Numbered from the stretch's first letter, positions 7,478 to 17,093 are shown. The stretch: DNA of 64,000 bases from Neisseriaceae bacterium (GCA_003963245.1 RXJX01000011.1:124837-188836); one strand, 5' to 3'. Translations and numbers: made by a program. The notes: a model not told the origin generated them from the letters alone.

Positions 7478-10060
7478 CTATTTTTTACTTTTTAGTATCG
7501 CAGCTATCTCATGGTGGTTATATTTTTCTGCAAGATCAAGCGCACTCATTTCATCACAATCGCGGTGCTGCAAATTTGCTCCAGCAGCAATCAAGACTTC
7601 AATCACTTGAGATTTACCTTGGCGTGCAGCCATTAGCAATGGCGTGCGTCGATCAAGATCACTATGCTCTAAATTTGCGCCAACACTAAGTAATAATTTA
7701 GCTAAATTTGTTTTACCAAGTAATGCCGCCATACTTAGAGCAGTTCGACCTGCAATATTAACATGTTCAAGATTAGCGCCAGCTGCAAGTAAAATGCGCA
7801 TAATGTTTGATTTACCATGTTCTGCTGCGAGCATAAGTGGCGTTTCGCCATTCTCATCCTGATGTTCAATATTTGCACCGGCAGCAAGTAATGAACGAAC
7901 TACGTTTGACTTACCATGAATCGCAGCAAGGGATAATGCACTTTGTCCAAGGCGATTAGTTTTTTCTAAATCCTGCAGATGGCGATGAATCATCGTTTTT
8001 ACCTGTTTTGCAGTACCACTTACTACGGCGCTTAATAAACTGTGTTCATGTATGAGAGTGGGTTGCTGTTTCTTTGATTGAGTTATAAATTTAACCGGAT
8101 TACGCAATAACTCGACTAAATCTTTATGGTTATTTGCTTCTGCTAGGAGTAATGCGCTATTGTTTTCATCATCACGTAGATTGGGATTAGCATTGTAGGT
8201 CAGTAGAATTCTGGCTGGTTCTAAATTACCTCGTTCAGCCGCAATTAACAAAGCACTACGACGATGTTGTTCGGTATGTTCAAGATTAGCACCATGGCTT
8301 ATCAGTAACTCAAGTATTTGTGCTTGGTTATACCACGCTGCAAATATTAGTGGACTCCAACCATATTCATCAAAATCTTCAAGGTTGGCACCGTGTTCAA
8401 GCAGAATTTTTACTATTTCGATATTGCCAGCTCTAATTGCATACATTAATGGCGTCCAATATGACTTATTGCAATAATCAACGTTAGCTCCAGCATTGAG
8501 TAGTAGCTCAACTGCTTCTAGTTTACCTGCGCTAATTGCCCAAATCAACGTTTTACCACAATCAGCATTACGCTTACTCATACTAGCTCCGGCTTGCACC
8601 AAACATAGCACCGTATCATGAAAAAATTTATCTTCGGCAATATCTAAAGCACTCATTCCATGATCGTCTAAGTGCTCAATATTAGCTCCAGCGGCAATTA
8701 GAATTTCCAGTGCGGCTTGTCGATTATAGAGTGCCGCAATTGATAAAGGAGAGCGTCCATATTCATCAAGATGTTCAAGATTAGCACCCAGTTCAATTAG
8801 CAGCTTAGTGATTTCTAGATTATCATTACGTACAGCGTAATGCAGAGGACTCCAACCATAGATATCATAGCATTCAAGGTTGGCGCCACAATTAATTAAA
8901 GTTTTCACTGATTCAGCTTGCGTTTTAAGCACCGCAAAAAATAGCGCGCTCCACCCAATTTTATCACAACGATTTAAGTTAATACCTGCTTCAGAAAGGG
9001 CTATAATTGATTTGCAATTACCATCTCGTGCCGCATAGATTAGTGGTGTATTGCCATTTTTATCAGTTTGTTCAACAGGTAGATTATTTCTAACCAGCAA
9101 TTTAATGATTTCGGCTTGATTTTTCCAACTTGCAAAAAATAAGGCGTTCCAGCCCAGCGCATCACTGTAACGATAATCACATTTGTATTCTAATAAAATC
9201 TCACAAATTTCAAGCTTGCCATCGCGTGCTGCGTAGATCAAGGGGGTTAATCCGCTACTATCTATTTTATTTAAATCAGCGCCGTTGTCAGCAAGAAATT
9301 TAACGGTATCGGGATGGTTTTCTTTAATTGCAAAAAATATAGCGCTCCAACCATAACGATCACTATGCTCAATATTAACTTTAGCGGTAAGTAGTTCCTC
9401 AATTACACTATTAAAACCATCTCGTGCAGCATAAAGTAATGGTGTTCTGCCATAAGAGTCACATGCTTCAGGGTTAGCTCCGCGCATCAGTAATTGCTTT
9501 ACGATTTGCGGCTGATTCTGCCATGTAGCAAAAAAAAGTGGAGTCCAGCCATGACTATCTGTTAATTCTAGATTTGCACCTGCATTTAGAAGTAGGTTGA
9601 TGATTTCAGTGTCGGCACCAAGCGCTGCAGCATTTAATGCGCTCCAACCATTTGAAGCTAATTGATTAACATTTACACCGCGGTTGAGTGTATTAATTAC
9701 GAGTTCACGATTATTGGTTTCTATCGCATAAAATAAATCATCGCTGTTGTTATTTTCAGTTTCAGAAGATTTTAGATTTGTAGCACTTAAATCACGTAAC
9801 TTGCTAGCGATTTCATTGTGACCAAAGAGTTCAGCTGCACTTTGTGCTGTAGTTCCAAATTTATTGGCTAATTCGAGGTTTGCACCAGCTTGGAGCAATA
9901 CTTCAACTGCACCCCAATTTCCCGAACTGGCAGCTTGAATTAGTGGGCTAATTCCATGAGAATTGACCTGATTAAGCTCCACGCCATCATTAATCAGACT
10001 GACTAATTTAAATAAGTTATTATTGCGTGCTGCTTCAATTAATTGGTCAATGATTTGCAT
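7478..10060 (-). CDS. Large ankyrin-repeat protein (about 26 repeats)
   Basis: The 860-residue protein is almost entirely ankyrin repeats of 33 residues (G-x-TPL-x-x-AA ... LL-x-x-GANLE). I count about 26, with a short non-repeat break near residues 90-110 and another around residues 630-660. No signal peptide, membrane helix or catalytic domain is visible, so it should be a cytoplasmic or secreted protein-binding scaffold. Repeats 6 to 13 alternate between a GW-x-x-LFFA-x-x-x-NQ type and a G-x-TPLIYAARDG type, a two-repeat (66-residue) superunit that suggests growth by pairwise duplication. In host-associated bacteria such proteins are often secreted effectors, but nothing here proves that. 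It faces the MFS gene convergently. Confidence 0.88.
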   Translation of the reverse strand: MQIIDQLIEAARNNNLFKLVSLINDGVELNQVNSHGISPLIQAASSGNWGAVEVLLQAGANLELANKFGTTAQSAAELFGHNEIASKLRDLSATNLKSSETENNNSDDLFYAIETNNRELVINTLNRGVNVNQLASNGWSALNAAALGADTEIINLLLNAGANLELTDSHGWTPLFFATWQNQPQIVKQLLMRGANPEACDSYGRTPLLYAARDGFNSVIEELLTAKVNIEHSDRYGWSAIFFAIKENHPDTVKFLADNGADLNKIDSSGLTPLIYAARDGKLEICEILLEYKCDYRYSDALGWNALFFASWKNQAEIIKLLVRNNLPVEQTDKNGNTPLIYAARDGNCKSIIALSEAGINLNRCDKIGWSALFFAVLKTQAESVKTLINCGANLECYDIYGWSPLHYAVRNDNLEITKLLIELGANLEHLDEYGRSPLSIAALYNRQAALEILIAAGANIEHLDDHGMSALDIAEDKFFHDTVLCLVQAGASMSKRNADCGKTLIWAISAGKLEAVELLLNAGANVDYCNKSYWTPLMYAIRAGNIEIVKILLEHGANLEDFDEYGWSPLIFAAWYNQAQILELLISHGANLEHTEQHRRSALLIAAERGNLEPARILLTYNANPNLRDDENNSALLLAEANNHKDLVELLRNPVKFITQSKKQQPTLIHEHSLLSAVVSGTAKQVKTMIHRHLQDLEKTNRLGQSALSLAAIHGKSNVVRSLLAAGANIEHQDENGETPLMLAAEHGKSNIMRILLAAGANLEHVNIAGRTALSMAALLGKTNLAKLLLSVGANLEHSDLDRRTPLLMAARQGKSQVIEVLIAAGANLQHRDCDEMSALDLAEKYNHHEIAAILKSKK

Positions 10061-10165
10061 TTAATTTCCTTAAAAATACCTGCGGATTTTACCATATTTT
10101 TAGAGTGGTATTTACTGGTATATGAGAAAATAGTTTATTACTTAACTGTTTTGAGTTTTTGCCTG

Positions 10166-11044
10166 CTAAAAGTCATCTTTGCGTAGTGATTTTTCCAGAA
10201 TTTGCTTACCATAATAGACGGCTGCCAAAATCACTCCAATACCAGTTATTTGCATGATGTGTAATGTCTCATGAAAAATTACATAAGCATAAACTGCAGC
10301 AAAAATTGGTGAAAGCAAAAGGAAAATTGAGGTTAATTGAAGTGGAATATATTTGACTGAATAAGCCAACAAAGTTTGTCCAAGAACCTGACCATTGAAT
10401 GCAACAAAAAATAAAACTATCCAGCCTATATGAGTTGCCGGGATTACTGTTTCGTGCTTATAAAGAGCCAATAGCATTAGTAAAATACCCCCAACTATAC
10501 AGACCATAATCATTACCATACTAGCTGGATAAGCTTTACGTGCTGTTTTTATGCTAGTAAGAAAAAGTGCATAAAATACTGCGGATAGTAAGGCTAACCA
10601 ATCTCCAGTAAGATGTTGTGCCGAAATTCCCTTGTCTGACATGAGACAATAAAGCCCAATGATCGCTAATACTACAGTGATTAGAAATTTAAGTGGAATT
10701 TTTTCTTTAAAGCAGAAGATAGAAATGGGTGCAATTACAAATGGCACCATATTGGTTAACAGAGTTGATTCTGCTAGCGAAGTATAGATAATGGAAACAT
10801 TAAATACGGCCAGATCCAAAGCAAAAAACAATCCGGCACAACACGAAGAAATGATAATTGATGCAGTCAGTTTTTGCTCGGGATTACGTTTATTACGAAC
10901 GTTCATTGCAAGTAACATTGGAACTGTTAATAGTAGGCGATATGCGCCAGAAGCAACAGGACCAGTTTCACAAAAGCGAATTAAAACACTGGAAAAGACG
11001 ATATTGGCAATTGCAAATAGGACAAAGAAAATATGTTTGTTCAT
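10166..11044 (-). CDS. EamA/DMT-family transporter
   Basis: The 292-residue protein has ten hydrophobic segments arranged as two five-helix EamA domains, the layout of drug/metabolite transporters such as RhaT/YdcZ and RarD relatives. The second domain contains the characteristic PLQLTSIFLLLSPIFAAVYAYVIFHETL segment (split here for description: PLQLTSIFLLL then SPIFAAVYAYVIFHE), matching the conserved end of EamA domains. The substrate cannot be assigned. Its ATG lies 7 bases after the stop of the upstream muramidase-like gene, so the two form a reverse-strand operon. Confidence 0.85.
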   Translation of the reverse strand: MNKHIFFVLFAIANIVFSSVLIRFCETGPVASGAYRLLLTVPMLLAMNVRNKRNPEQKLTASIIISSCCAGLFFALDLAVFNVSIIYTSLAESTLLTNMVPFVIAPISIFCFKEKIPLKFLITVVLAIIGLYCLMSDKGISAQHLTGDWLALLSAVFYALFLTSIKTARKAYPASMVMIMVCIVGGILLMLLALYKHETVIPATHIGWIVLFFVAFNGQVLGQTLLAYSVKYIPLQLTSIFLLLSPIFAAVYAYVIFHETLHIMQITGIGVILAAVYYGKQILEKSLRKDDF

Positions 11045-11051
11045 AGATAAT

Positions 11052-12236
11052 TTAATTTTCAGGATATAATAAATATTTTTTACGGATTAGTTTAAATTTG
11101 CTTAATTCTGGTTGCCAACTGGCACGAATAGCACTTTCACTAAAACCAGACTCAATTTGCTCACGCAATAAAGCAGTTCCTGCTAGTTTATAAAAAAATG
11201 GTGTGAAGAAATGTGCTTTATCTGGAAACTCTTGATAAGCCTGTAGCAGATATTTTAGTTGAATTTGACCATTAATCTGCGCAAGAGTGGTACTTTCAGG
11301 TAATTGTAAATTCCAGCCAAAACATTGTTTACCTTTAAATGGAGGATTTAGTGCACCAGTCATTGCTTGTGGTGTGAAACTAAAGTCACTTTGATAGTCA
11401 GGGTGTCCTAACACCTGAAAGGGCATTGCTGTGCCACGTCCAACGCTCAATTTAGTGCCTTCAAACCAGCCTAATGATGGATACCAATAAATTGCGCTCA
11501 TGTTGGGTAAATTAGGTGATGGTCGTACGGTTAGCTGAATTTTACTTTGATGAGTGTAATTGGCTAATGGTATTATCGTCAATTTGAGTTGCTGCGCTTT
11601 TTGGCGTGGCTGTAAATCAAGCCATTGTTCGCCCTGCAGCATTTTGGCATATTCCCCAATAGTCATACCATAAACTACTGGTATATTTTGCATACCAACA
11701 AACGATTTATATTTACTCTGTAAAACCGGACCGTCAATATAAAAACCATTAGGATTGGCACGATCCAATATGATTAAAGGCTTATTATTTTCTGCCGCAG
11801 CTTCCATTAATTTTTGTAATGATGAAATATAAGTATAATAGCGTACACCAACATCTTGAATATCAAATAAAATAACATCTACATCAACTAAATCCTGTGT
11901 TTCCGGACGATCTTTTTTGCCATATAATGAAACGATTTTAATTCCGCTTTCGGTAGTGCTGGCAACTGATGCACCTGCGTCGCTTAGACCGCTAAAACCA
12001 TGCTCGGGAGTAAATATTTTGACAATATTTATTTTTCTCGTGCGTAAAAAACTTATAATATTTTGGCTCTCAACGACTGATGCGTTATTAGCAAAAACGG
12101 CGACACGTTTTTGGCTGATCATTGACTCGTAAAGTTCAAACCGTGCATCAGCGTTAACTACTTCCTGAGCACTACTATTTGCTATGGTCAATAATGATAA
12201 AATACTGGCTATGGTGAAAGTGAATAGGTGTTTCAT
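11052..12236 (-). CDS. DUF1343 / NamZ-type exo-beta-N-acetylmuramidase, exported
   Basis: This is a 394-residue DUF1343 protein with an N-terminal signal peptide (FTIASILSLLTIANSSAQ). The family hallmarks are visible in order: IFTPEHGFSGLSDAGASV, VSLYGKKDRPE, VILFDIQDVGVRYYTYIS, LDRANPNGFYIDGP, VVYGMTIGEYAKML and SVGRGTAMPFQVLG. A member of the family, NamZ of Bacillus subtilis (glycoside hydrolase family 171), removes terminal MurNAc from peptidoglycan fragments, so a periplasmic cell-wall recycling role is likely. The downstream EamA gene could export or import a related product, but that is inference from proximity. Confidence 0.85.
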   Translation of the reverse strand: MKHLFTFTIASILSLLTIANSSAQEVVNADARFELYESMISQKRVAVFANNASVVESQNIISFLRTRKINIVKIFTPEHGFSGLSDAGASVASTTESGIKIVSLYGKKDRPETQDLVDVDVILFDIQDVGVRYYTYISSLQKLMEAAAENNKPLIILDRANPNGFYIDGPVLQSKYKSFVGMQNIPVVYGMTIGEYAKMLQGEQWLDLQPRQKAQQLKLTIIPLANYTHQSKIQLTVRPSPNLPNMSAIYWYPSLGWFEGTKLSVGRGTAMPFQVLGHPDYQSDFSFTPQAMTGALNPPFKGKQCFGWNLQLPESTTLAQINGQIQLKYLLQAYQEFPDKAHFFTPFFYKLAGTALLREQIESGFSESAIRASWQPELSKFKLIRKKYLLYPEN

Positions 12237-12411
12237 TGTTAATTTTGCTTAAACCTCAAAAAGCTTAATTTTAACATTATTTGCCAACTATTTTTTTACT
12301 GAATTCTATTGAATATGAATAAGATTTTTTTATATATGAATTGAAACTAAGTGATCGTTTGTCGCTTATGCTAAAATAAAGTAATTGATAACTAGAGTAT
12401 GGGGTTTTAAC

Positions 12412-12894
12412 TTGCAAAAATTTACAAAAACTGCACTAGATGCAGTTATTATTTATTTTAAACAAAATAACTTAAGTGAAGATGAATCTAAGATACTGGT
12501 TGATGAAGCTGAACAGCTGTGGAATCAAATTATGCAGATTTATGGTGGCGATGAGAAATTGAATGAGTCGTATCGTAATTTTTTATGGACTAGTGTAATA
12601 GCAACAAATCCAGATTTGGATGATGCTGAGGTATTGGAGCAATTAGTTCCACTGTGGAGTTCATCCCGAGGAGTTCAATTTGCAGTAGATAAGCCGATTG
12701 ATGAATTTTATATGGATTTTGAGTTAAGTTGGCTATGGTTTTTACTAGCATCATGTGTTTCTGAAAATAATTTTGACCAGATCCGAGTAGCAAAGATGCG
12801 GGCAATAATCAAGCGCTATAGCAATTTACCTCAACTTTGGCTGTATTTATGTCAACTTGATGGCGATGAGATTGAAACTGCTTATACTTTTTAA
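12412..12894 (+). CDS. Hypothetical protein upstream of mnmE
   Basis: The function is unknown. The protein is about 160 residues, acidic, without membrane segments, with helical N-terminal sequence (FTKTALDAVIIYFKQNN) and a tryptophan-rich C-terminal half (FELSWLWFLLASC, LPQLWLYLCQLDG). The start is taken as the TTG at 12412, seven bases after GGGG at 12401-12404; an in-frame TTG at 12385 lacks a ribosome site. It ends 11 bases before mnmE, so the two are probably co-transcribed. The 175 bases upstream hold AT-rich DNA with no confident promoter call. Confidence 0.6.
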   Translation: MQKFTKTALDAVIIYFKQNNLSEDESKILVDEAEQLWNQIMQIYGGDEKLNESYRNFLWTSVIATNPDLDDAEVLEQLVPLWSSSRGVQFAVDKPIDEFYMDFELSWLWFLLASCVSENNFDQIRVAKMRAIIKRYSNLPQLWLYLCQLDGDEIETAYTF

Positions 12895-12905
12895 TGAGGT
12901 AATCT

Positions 12906-14252
12906 GTGCGCTATACACAAGATAATATTGTGGCAATTGCCAGTGGCTCAGGGCAGGCAGGAGTCGGAGTAATCCGTATTTCAGGAAATAATTTAGTCGA
13001 ATTAGCGCTGGCTCTAACTAGGAAACAAAATCTGAAACCTCGTTTTGCTCATTACGGTGAATTTGTTGATGCTAATGGAGAGATAATTGATTCTGGTTTA
13101 ATTATCTGGTTTGATGCGCCACGTTCGTTTACTGGAGAAGATGTTTTAGAGTTGCAAGGGCATGGTAGTCCGGTAGTTTTAAACATGTTACTTAAGCGCT
13201 GTTTGGCGTTAGGTTGCCGTTTAGCTGAGGCAGGCGAATTTACCAAGCGGGCATATCTGAATGGTAAACTAGATTTAGTTCAAGCAGAGAGTATTGCTGA
13301 CTTGATTCATGCTGAGAGCGAAGCTACAGCCAAAGGTGCGCTAAAGTCGCTAAAAGGAGAGTTTTCACGGCATATTGACGTGATCAATGAACAATTGATT
13401 AATCTACGGATGTTTGTTGAAGCAACCTTGGATTTTCCCGAAGAAGATATTGAATTTATTGCCAATGCCAAAATTCAGCAAAAATTAGAACTTTTACGTG
13501 AACAGATCTATCAATTACTCTCAAGTACACAGCAGGGTGTGATCTTAAACAATGGTGCTAATATTGTAATTATTGGTCGTCCAAATGTTGGAAAGTCAAG
13601 CCTTCTAAATGCTTTAGCCAACGAAGAAGTTGCAATAGTTACCTCAATTGCCGGAACGACACGCGATATAGTGCGCCAAAAAATTATTATTGATGGTGTG
13701 CCATTTAATATTATTGATACAGCGGGTATCCGTGAAACACAAGATGTAGTTGAACAGATTGGAATTGAGCGAGCTATCTCTGCTGTGAAAGAAGCTGATT
13801 TAGCTTTGGTTTTGATTGATGATAGTATTGGTATGAGTGATGAAGATTGCCAGATTTTAGATAAACTTCCAGCTGAGCTACCACGCATTTTTGTTCATAA
13901 TAAAATTGATTTATCAGCTGGGATCGCTTCTATCACAGAAAATGAAAGCGGAACTCAAGTTTATATCTCTGCTAAACTTAATCTAGGAATCAACTTGCTT
14001 CGTCAAAAGTTATTGTCTTTGATTGGTTGGGAAAACTCTGCCAGTGATGTATTTTTAGCGCGCACTCGCCATTTGGATGCAATGCGTTTAACTGTAGCTC
14101 ATATTGATAATGCATTTAGTAATTGGCAATCACTAGAGATATTGGCTGAGGAGTTACGTTATTCACATACTGCACTTAGTAGTATAACCGGAGAATTCAG
14201 CGCAGATGATTTATTGGGTGAGATATTTAGTAAATTCTGTATCGGAAAATAA
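12906..14252 (+). CDS. mnmE: tRNA-5-carboxymethylaminomethyluridine synthase GTPase
   Basis: MnmE works with MnmG to modify uridine 34 of several tRNAs. The 448-residue protein starts with GTG behind a TGAGGT ribosome site. It has the folate-binding N-terminal domain (IVAIASGSGQAGVGVIRISG; later FTGEDVLELQGHGSP), the helical domain, and an inserted G domain: P loop GRPNVGKS at residues 224-231, DTAGIRE, and NKIDL. The C terminus is FCIGK, with the conserved cysteine of the C-(I/L/V)-G-K motif. The last 18 bases form the left attachment site of a mobile element, which leaves the protein's end intact. Confidence 0.96.
   Translation: MRYTQDNIVAIASGSGQAGVGVIRISGNNLVELALALTRKQNLKPRFAHYGEFVDANGEIIDSGLIIWFDAPRSFTGEDVLELQGHGSPVVLNMLLKRCLALGCRLAEAGEFTKRAYLNGKLDLVQAESIADLIHAESEATAKGALKSLKGEFSRHIDVINEQLINLRMFVEATLDFPEEDIEFIANAKIQQKLELLREQIYQLLSSTQQGVILNNGANIVIIGRPNVGKSSLLNALANEEVAIVTSIAGTTRDIVRQKIIIDGVPFNIIDTAGIRETQDVVEQIGIERAISAVKEADLALVLIDDSIGMSDEDCQILDKLPAELPRIFVHNKIDLSAGIASITENESGTQVYISAKLNLGINLLRQKLLSLIGWENSASDVFLARTRHLDAMRLTVAHIDNAFSNWQSLEILAEELRYSHTALSSITGEFSADDLLGEIFSKFCIGK
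14235..14252 (+). repeat. attL: left attachment repeat in the mnmE 3' end
   Basis: TTCTGTATCGGAAAATAA encodes FCIGK-stop of mnmE. A near-identical copy (16 of 18 bases, TTCTGTATCGGAAAGTAG) lies at 39612-39629. An integrase gene starts 172 bases to the right. This arrangement identifies the left boundary of an integrated element. SGI1-type islands use the same 3' end of mnmE (trmE), which is established knowledge for that family. Confidence 0.88.
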
Positions 14253-14343
14253 AGTAAATTATTATTTGTGAGTAAAATTGTTTATAATGATTATATAACA
14301 GTGTATTATATGATTTAACTTGTCTATATGTGTCTATAGTTAT

Positions 14344-14414
14344 CTATACTTGATTATAATAAATATACTTGAAATTATACTTATCTCATAGTATAATTCA
14401 GTAATCAAGTATAG
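14344..14414. promoter_or_regulatory. Putative integrase arm-type sites
   Basis: The gap between attL and the integrase contains CTATACTTGATTA at 14344-14356 and its exact reverse complement at 14402-14414, plus another direct TATACTTGA at 14364-14372. Tyrosine integrases bind short arm-type repeats next to the crossover site, and these copies are well placed for that or for control of int expression. A weaker TACTTGA occurs at 39535-39541 near attR. The function is inferred from position only. Confidence 0.45.
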
Positions 14415-14423
14415 GTATATGAA

Positions 14424-15686
14424 ATGAATAAGTCTACAAAAAACTCTACAATAAATATAACTCAATCGGTAATCCATCAGTTTTTTGGAAAACCTAGGGA
14501 TAAGCAATTAGAAATATCACTAGGGAGTAATCTATATTTATTTGTAACCAAAATTGGCAGTTGTATTTTTAAGTATCGCTCAAATTTTAATGGTAAATTA
14601 TCTTGGGTAACATTGGGCAAATACTTGGGAAAAGACAACAACAATAAAATTTTGGGCTTAAGCTTAGATGAAGCTAGAATTAAAGCTATTAGATATAACT
14701 TGCAAACAAAAGAAGGTATTAATCCTAAAGTTGAACTAGAAAAAGATAGAGTTAAAAATATTACAATTGCAGAATTGGTTAATAAATATTTTGAAGAACA
14801 ACTACCTATAAAACGACCTAATTTAAATAGTCAAAAACAATTCATTAGAGCAGTCACAACCGATATTGTATCAACTGTTGGGCACTTACCAGTGGTGGAT
14901 GTTGATGATGATATAATTCGAGAAAGGGTAATACAGCCTAAAGTTAAAAATGGTAGTCCTGCTTCAGCTAGAAGAGCAAGAATTAATATTAAATTGCTCT
15001 TAGCTTATGCGGTCTATCTGAAAATCATCAAATATAATCCTGCCACCTTGATAGAATCAGATAGAATTTATCAAGACCGCCCACGAGAACGTCACTTAAC
15101 ATTGGAGGAACTTGGGTTACTCCTGAATATGGTATATAGTGCACCAATCAAAACTCAGCATAAAATAGCAATTCATTTAATAACAATATTGCTTCAGAGA
15201 AAAACTGAAATTACATCTGCACAATGGTCGCAGGTTGACTTCAAAAATAAAACTTTTACTATTATAAGTACAAAAACTGGTAATGAGTTACTTATCAGAT
15301 TACCAGAGCAGGCAATTAAGCTATTAGAAATTCAAAAAGAATTAAGTTTTAATAGTAAATATATTTTTCCATCACGTAATTCTTTATTAAAACCAATAAG
15401 CCATAACACGCTTAATTATATATTAACTCCAATAATATCAAATAAAATCAAGAATTTAGTTATTCATGATTTACGCAGAACTGGTGCCACATTATTAGGT
15501 GAATTTGGTTATCCTGTTGAAGTGATTGAAGCTAGCCTAAACCATGCGAAACCAGGAATTCAAAAAGTTTATCATAGAAGTCAGTATATAACACAACGTG
15601 AACAAATGATTCAAGATTATGCAGATCGTATCGATAAATTAATTATGCCTGAATTATTGCCTTATGGTAAACATTTTTGTATTTAA
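14424..15686 (+). CDS. int: Tyrosine recombinase / integrase of the element
   Basis: The 420-residue protein has an N-terminal arm-binding domain of the DUF4102 type (KLSWVTLGKYLG, GLSLDEARIKA), a SAM-like core-binding domain, and a C-terminal catalytic domain. Catalytic residues visible are R259 (LLQRKTE), the lysine in STKTGNE, H348 and R351 (HDLRRTGATL), H374 (SLNHAKPG) and the nucleophile Y383 (VYHRSQY). This is the P4-like integrase class found on islands that target gene 3' ends. It lies directly beside attL, as expected for the enzyme that integrates and excises the element. AGG lies eight bases before the ATG. Confidence 0.93.
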   Translation: MNKSTKNSTINITQSVIHQFFGKPRDKQLEISLGSNLYLFVTKIGSCIFKYRSNFNGKLSWVTLGKYLGKDNNNKILGLSLDEARIKAIRYNLQTKEGINPKVELEKDRVKNITIAELVNKYFEEQLPIKRPNLNSQKQFIRAVTTDIVSTVGHLPVVDVDDDIIRERVIQPKVKNGSPASARRARINIKLLLAYAVYLKIIKYNPATLIESDRIYQDRPRERHLTLEELGLLLNMVYSAPIKTQHKIAIHLITILLQRKTEITSAQWSQVDFKNKTFTIISTKTGNELLIRLPEQAIKLLEIQKELSFNSKYIFPSRNSLLKPISHNTLNYILTPIISNKIKNLVIHDLRRTGATLLGEFGYPVEVIEASLNHAKPGIQKVYHRSQYITQREQMIQDYADRIDKLIMPELLPYGKHFCI

Positions 15687-15697
15687 GAGTAAGTGAT

Positions 15698-16735
15698 ATG
15701 AACTTGAAAAACATTAAATCGGAGAAATTAGACTTATATGAATATGATTTTGAGGCAATTCTTCTTGATTTGCCAATAGTATCATACCCAACAATAGATA
15801 TAAGTAGTGAACTAATACTTTATATCTTTTTAGCATATCATGAGAAATTATCATTTGTATATATTCAACATCCTAGTAAGAAAACGCATCTGCACATTTA
15901 TCTTAGTAAGATAAATGAAATAATTAAATTTACAGGCTTAATTAAAATTGAAAATAAAACAGCTAGAGCCTCTAAAAGAGTATTTAAAGAATATGATATT
16001 ATTTACAAAAATCAAATACTTCAGAGAGTCCAAATAAATGAAGAGATACGGAGGCATGATTATTGTGTTCTTAGAAATTTATCTAAGGTAATCAATGAAT
16101 CTGCGTATATAAATAAATTAATACTGCTTTCAAAGCAAGATTATTATGGTAACTATTTAGACTTAATTATAAATTCATATTACTATTCTTACAAAATTTA
16201 TACTAATTTTGTTGATGGGGAGGTTTTTTTATCTGATTGGGAGAAGTTAGAAATATTACTTGCCAAAATTTTCTTTGAATTACCCAAATATCTAACACAT
16301 TCAAAAGATCTAATAACAATTAATAGGAGAGTATTTGCAGCATCCACAACACAAAAAGCAAATCAACTCCTTGGTATTTTTAATGCAAATCTAAAAAGTA
16401 TTGCCTTAGAGGTAATTAGAGATTACCTTAGAAATGGGAATAAATTAGAGGTTTTTGAAGTTATTTTGCATATTATGGAGCTAGATTATAATTTCATTAA
16501 TACATATAAAAAAAATAACAACGTAAGCCATAAGTTTTATAAAAATTATTTAAATTTAGAATTTAGTATTTATAAGAAAAGAAATTCAAAGATAGAAGAA
16601 ACTGATCGTTTCAAGAATGTGTATGATTGTATCTGTTTTATTATTCTTCTTTACGATTCTGATCTTAGTGTATATAGTGGGTTTAATCAATTTAAGGAAA
16701 ATGTTAAATTATTTGAACTTGATTATTTTAAATAA
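15698..16735 (+). CDS. Hypothetical protein next to integrase
   Basis: No family is recognised. It is a 345-residue, lysine- and isoleucine-rich protein without signal peptide or clear membrane helices. The ATG at 15698 is preferred because TAAGAGTAAG lies just before it; an earlier in-frame TTG at 15677 would overlap the integrase. The gene begins 11 bases after int and ends 13 bases before a 30-base palindrome that probably ends its transcript. Its AT-rich coding style matches the rest of the element. It may be a cargo gene expressed with int. Confidence 0.6.
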   Translation: MNLKNIKSEKLDLYEYDFEAILLDLPIVSYPTIDISSELILYIFLAYHEKLSFVYIQHPSKKTHLHIYLSKINEIIKFTGLIKIENKTARASKRVFKEYDIIYKNQILQRVQINEEIRRHDYCVLRNLSKVINESAYINKLILLSKQDYYGNYLDLIINSYYYSYKIYTNFVDGEVFLSDWEKLEILLAKIFFELPKYLTHSKDLITINRRVFAASTTQKANQLLGIFNANLKSIALEVIRDYLRNGNKLEVFEVILHIMELDYNFINTYKKNNNVSHKFYKNYLNLEFSIYKKRNSKIEETDRFKNVYDCICFIILLYDSDLSVYSGFNQFKENVKLFELDYFK

Positions 16736-16748
16736 TATATTGAATTAA

Positions 16749-16778
16749 TTTAATGTTTTCGCTAGCGAAAACATTAAA
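16749..16778. terminator. 30-base perfect palindrome, likely bidirectional terminator
   Basis: Two 14-base arms (left arm TTTAATGTTTTCGC) surround a TA centre. The palindrome starts 13 bases after the stop of the preceding gene. As RNA it folds into a long stem with A/U-rich ends and so resembles a rho-independent terminator working on both strands. An operator for the downstream AlpA-like regulator is the alternative. Confidence 0.55.
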
Positions 16779-16873
16779 TATGATGTATGCAAACTGTTAA
16801 TTTATAGATTAATATACTGGTTAGTGAGCTTTAATAGCTGGACATGTTATATAACACTTACAAGGATAAAATA

Positions 16874-17062
16874 ATGGAAAATAAAACAAAACCAAAATTA
16901 ATTCGAACTCGCGAAGTTATGGAGTTAACAACTCTTAAACGTTCCACAATAAGTAAACTAATCAAAGATGGGAATATTGTGCCACCAATTAAATTGTTAG
17001 GTAGGATTAACGCATGGTATGAGGAAGATATTCTTAATTGGATTAAATCACAACAGGTATAA
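16874..17062 (+). CDS. alpA: AlpA-family regulator / excisionase-like protein
   Basis: This 62-residue protein has a MerR/AlpA-type winged helix: LIRTREVMELTTLKRSTISKLIKDG, here broken for clarity into LIRTREVMELTT and LKRSTISKLIKDG, followed by PPIKLLGRINAWYEEDILNWI. AlpA proteins are small DNA-binding proteins of P4-like islands that activate or assist integrase excision. The ATG at 16874 is chosen because AAGGA at 16860-16864 precedes it; an upstream in-frame ATG at 16844 lacks a site. It lies two genes from int, a common position for a directionality factor. Confidence 0.82.
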   Translation: MENKTKPKLIRTREVMELTTLKRSTISKLIKDGNIVPPIKLLGRINAWYEEDILNWIKSQQV

Positions 17063-17093
17063 GAAATGTATAGTAAATTAAATTCATTAAGAA

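Noticed and set aside
7478..10060. Long reverse-complement coding frames in the ankyrin gene
   Set aside because: They mirror the repeat composition of the true reverse-strand gene and have no start context.
14253..14423. Insertion sequence remnants next to attL
   Set aside because: The repeats there are short arm-type sites; no transposase fragments or terminal repeats are present.
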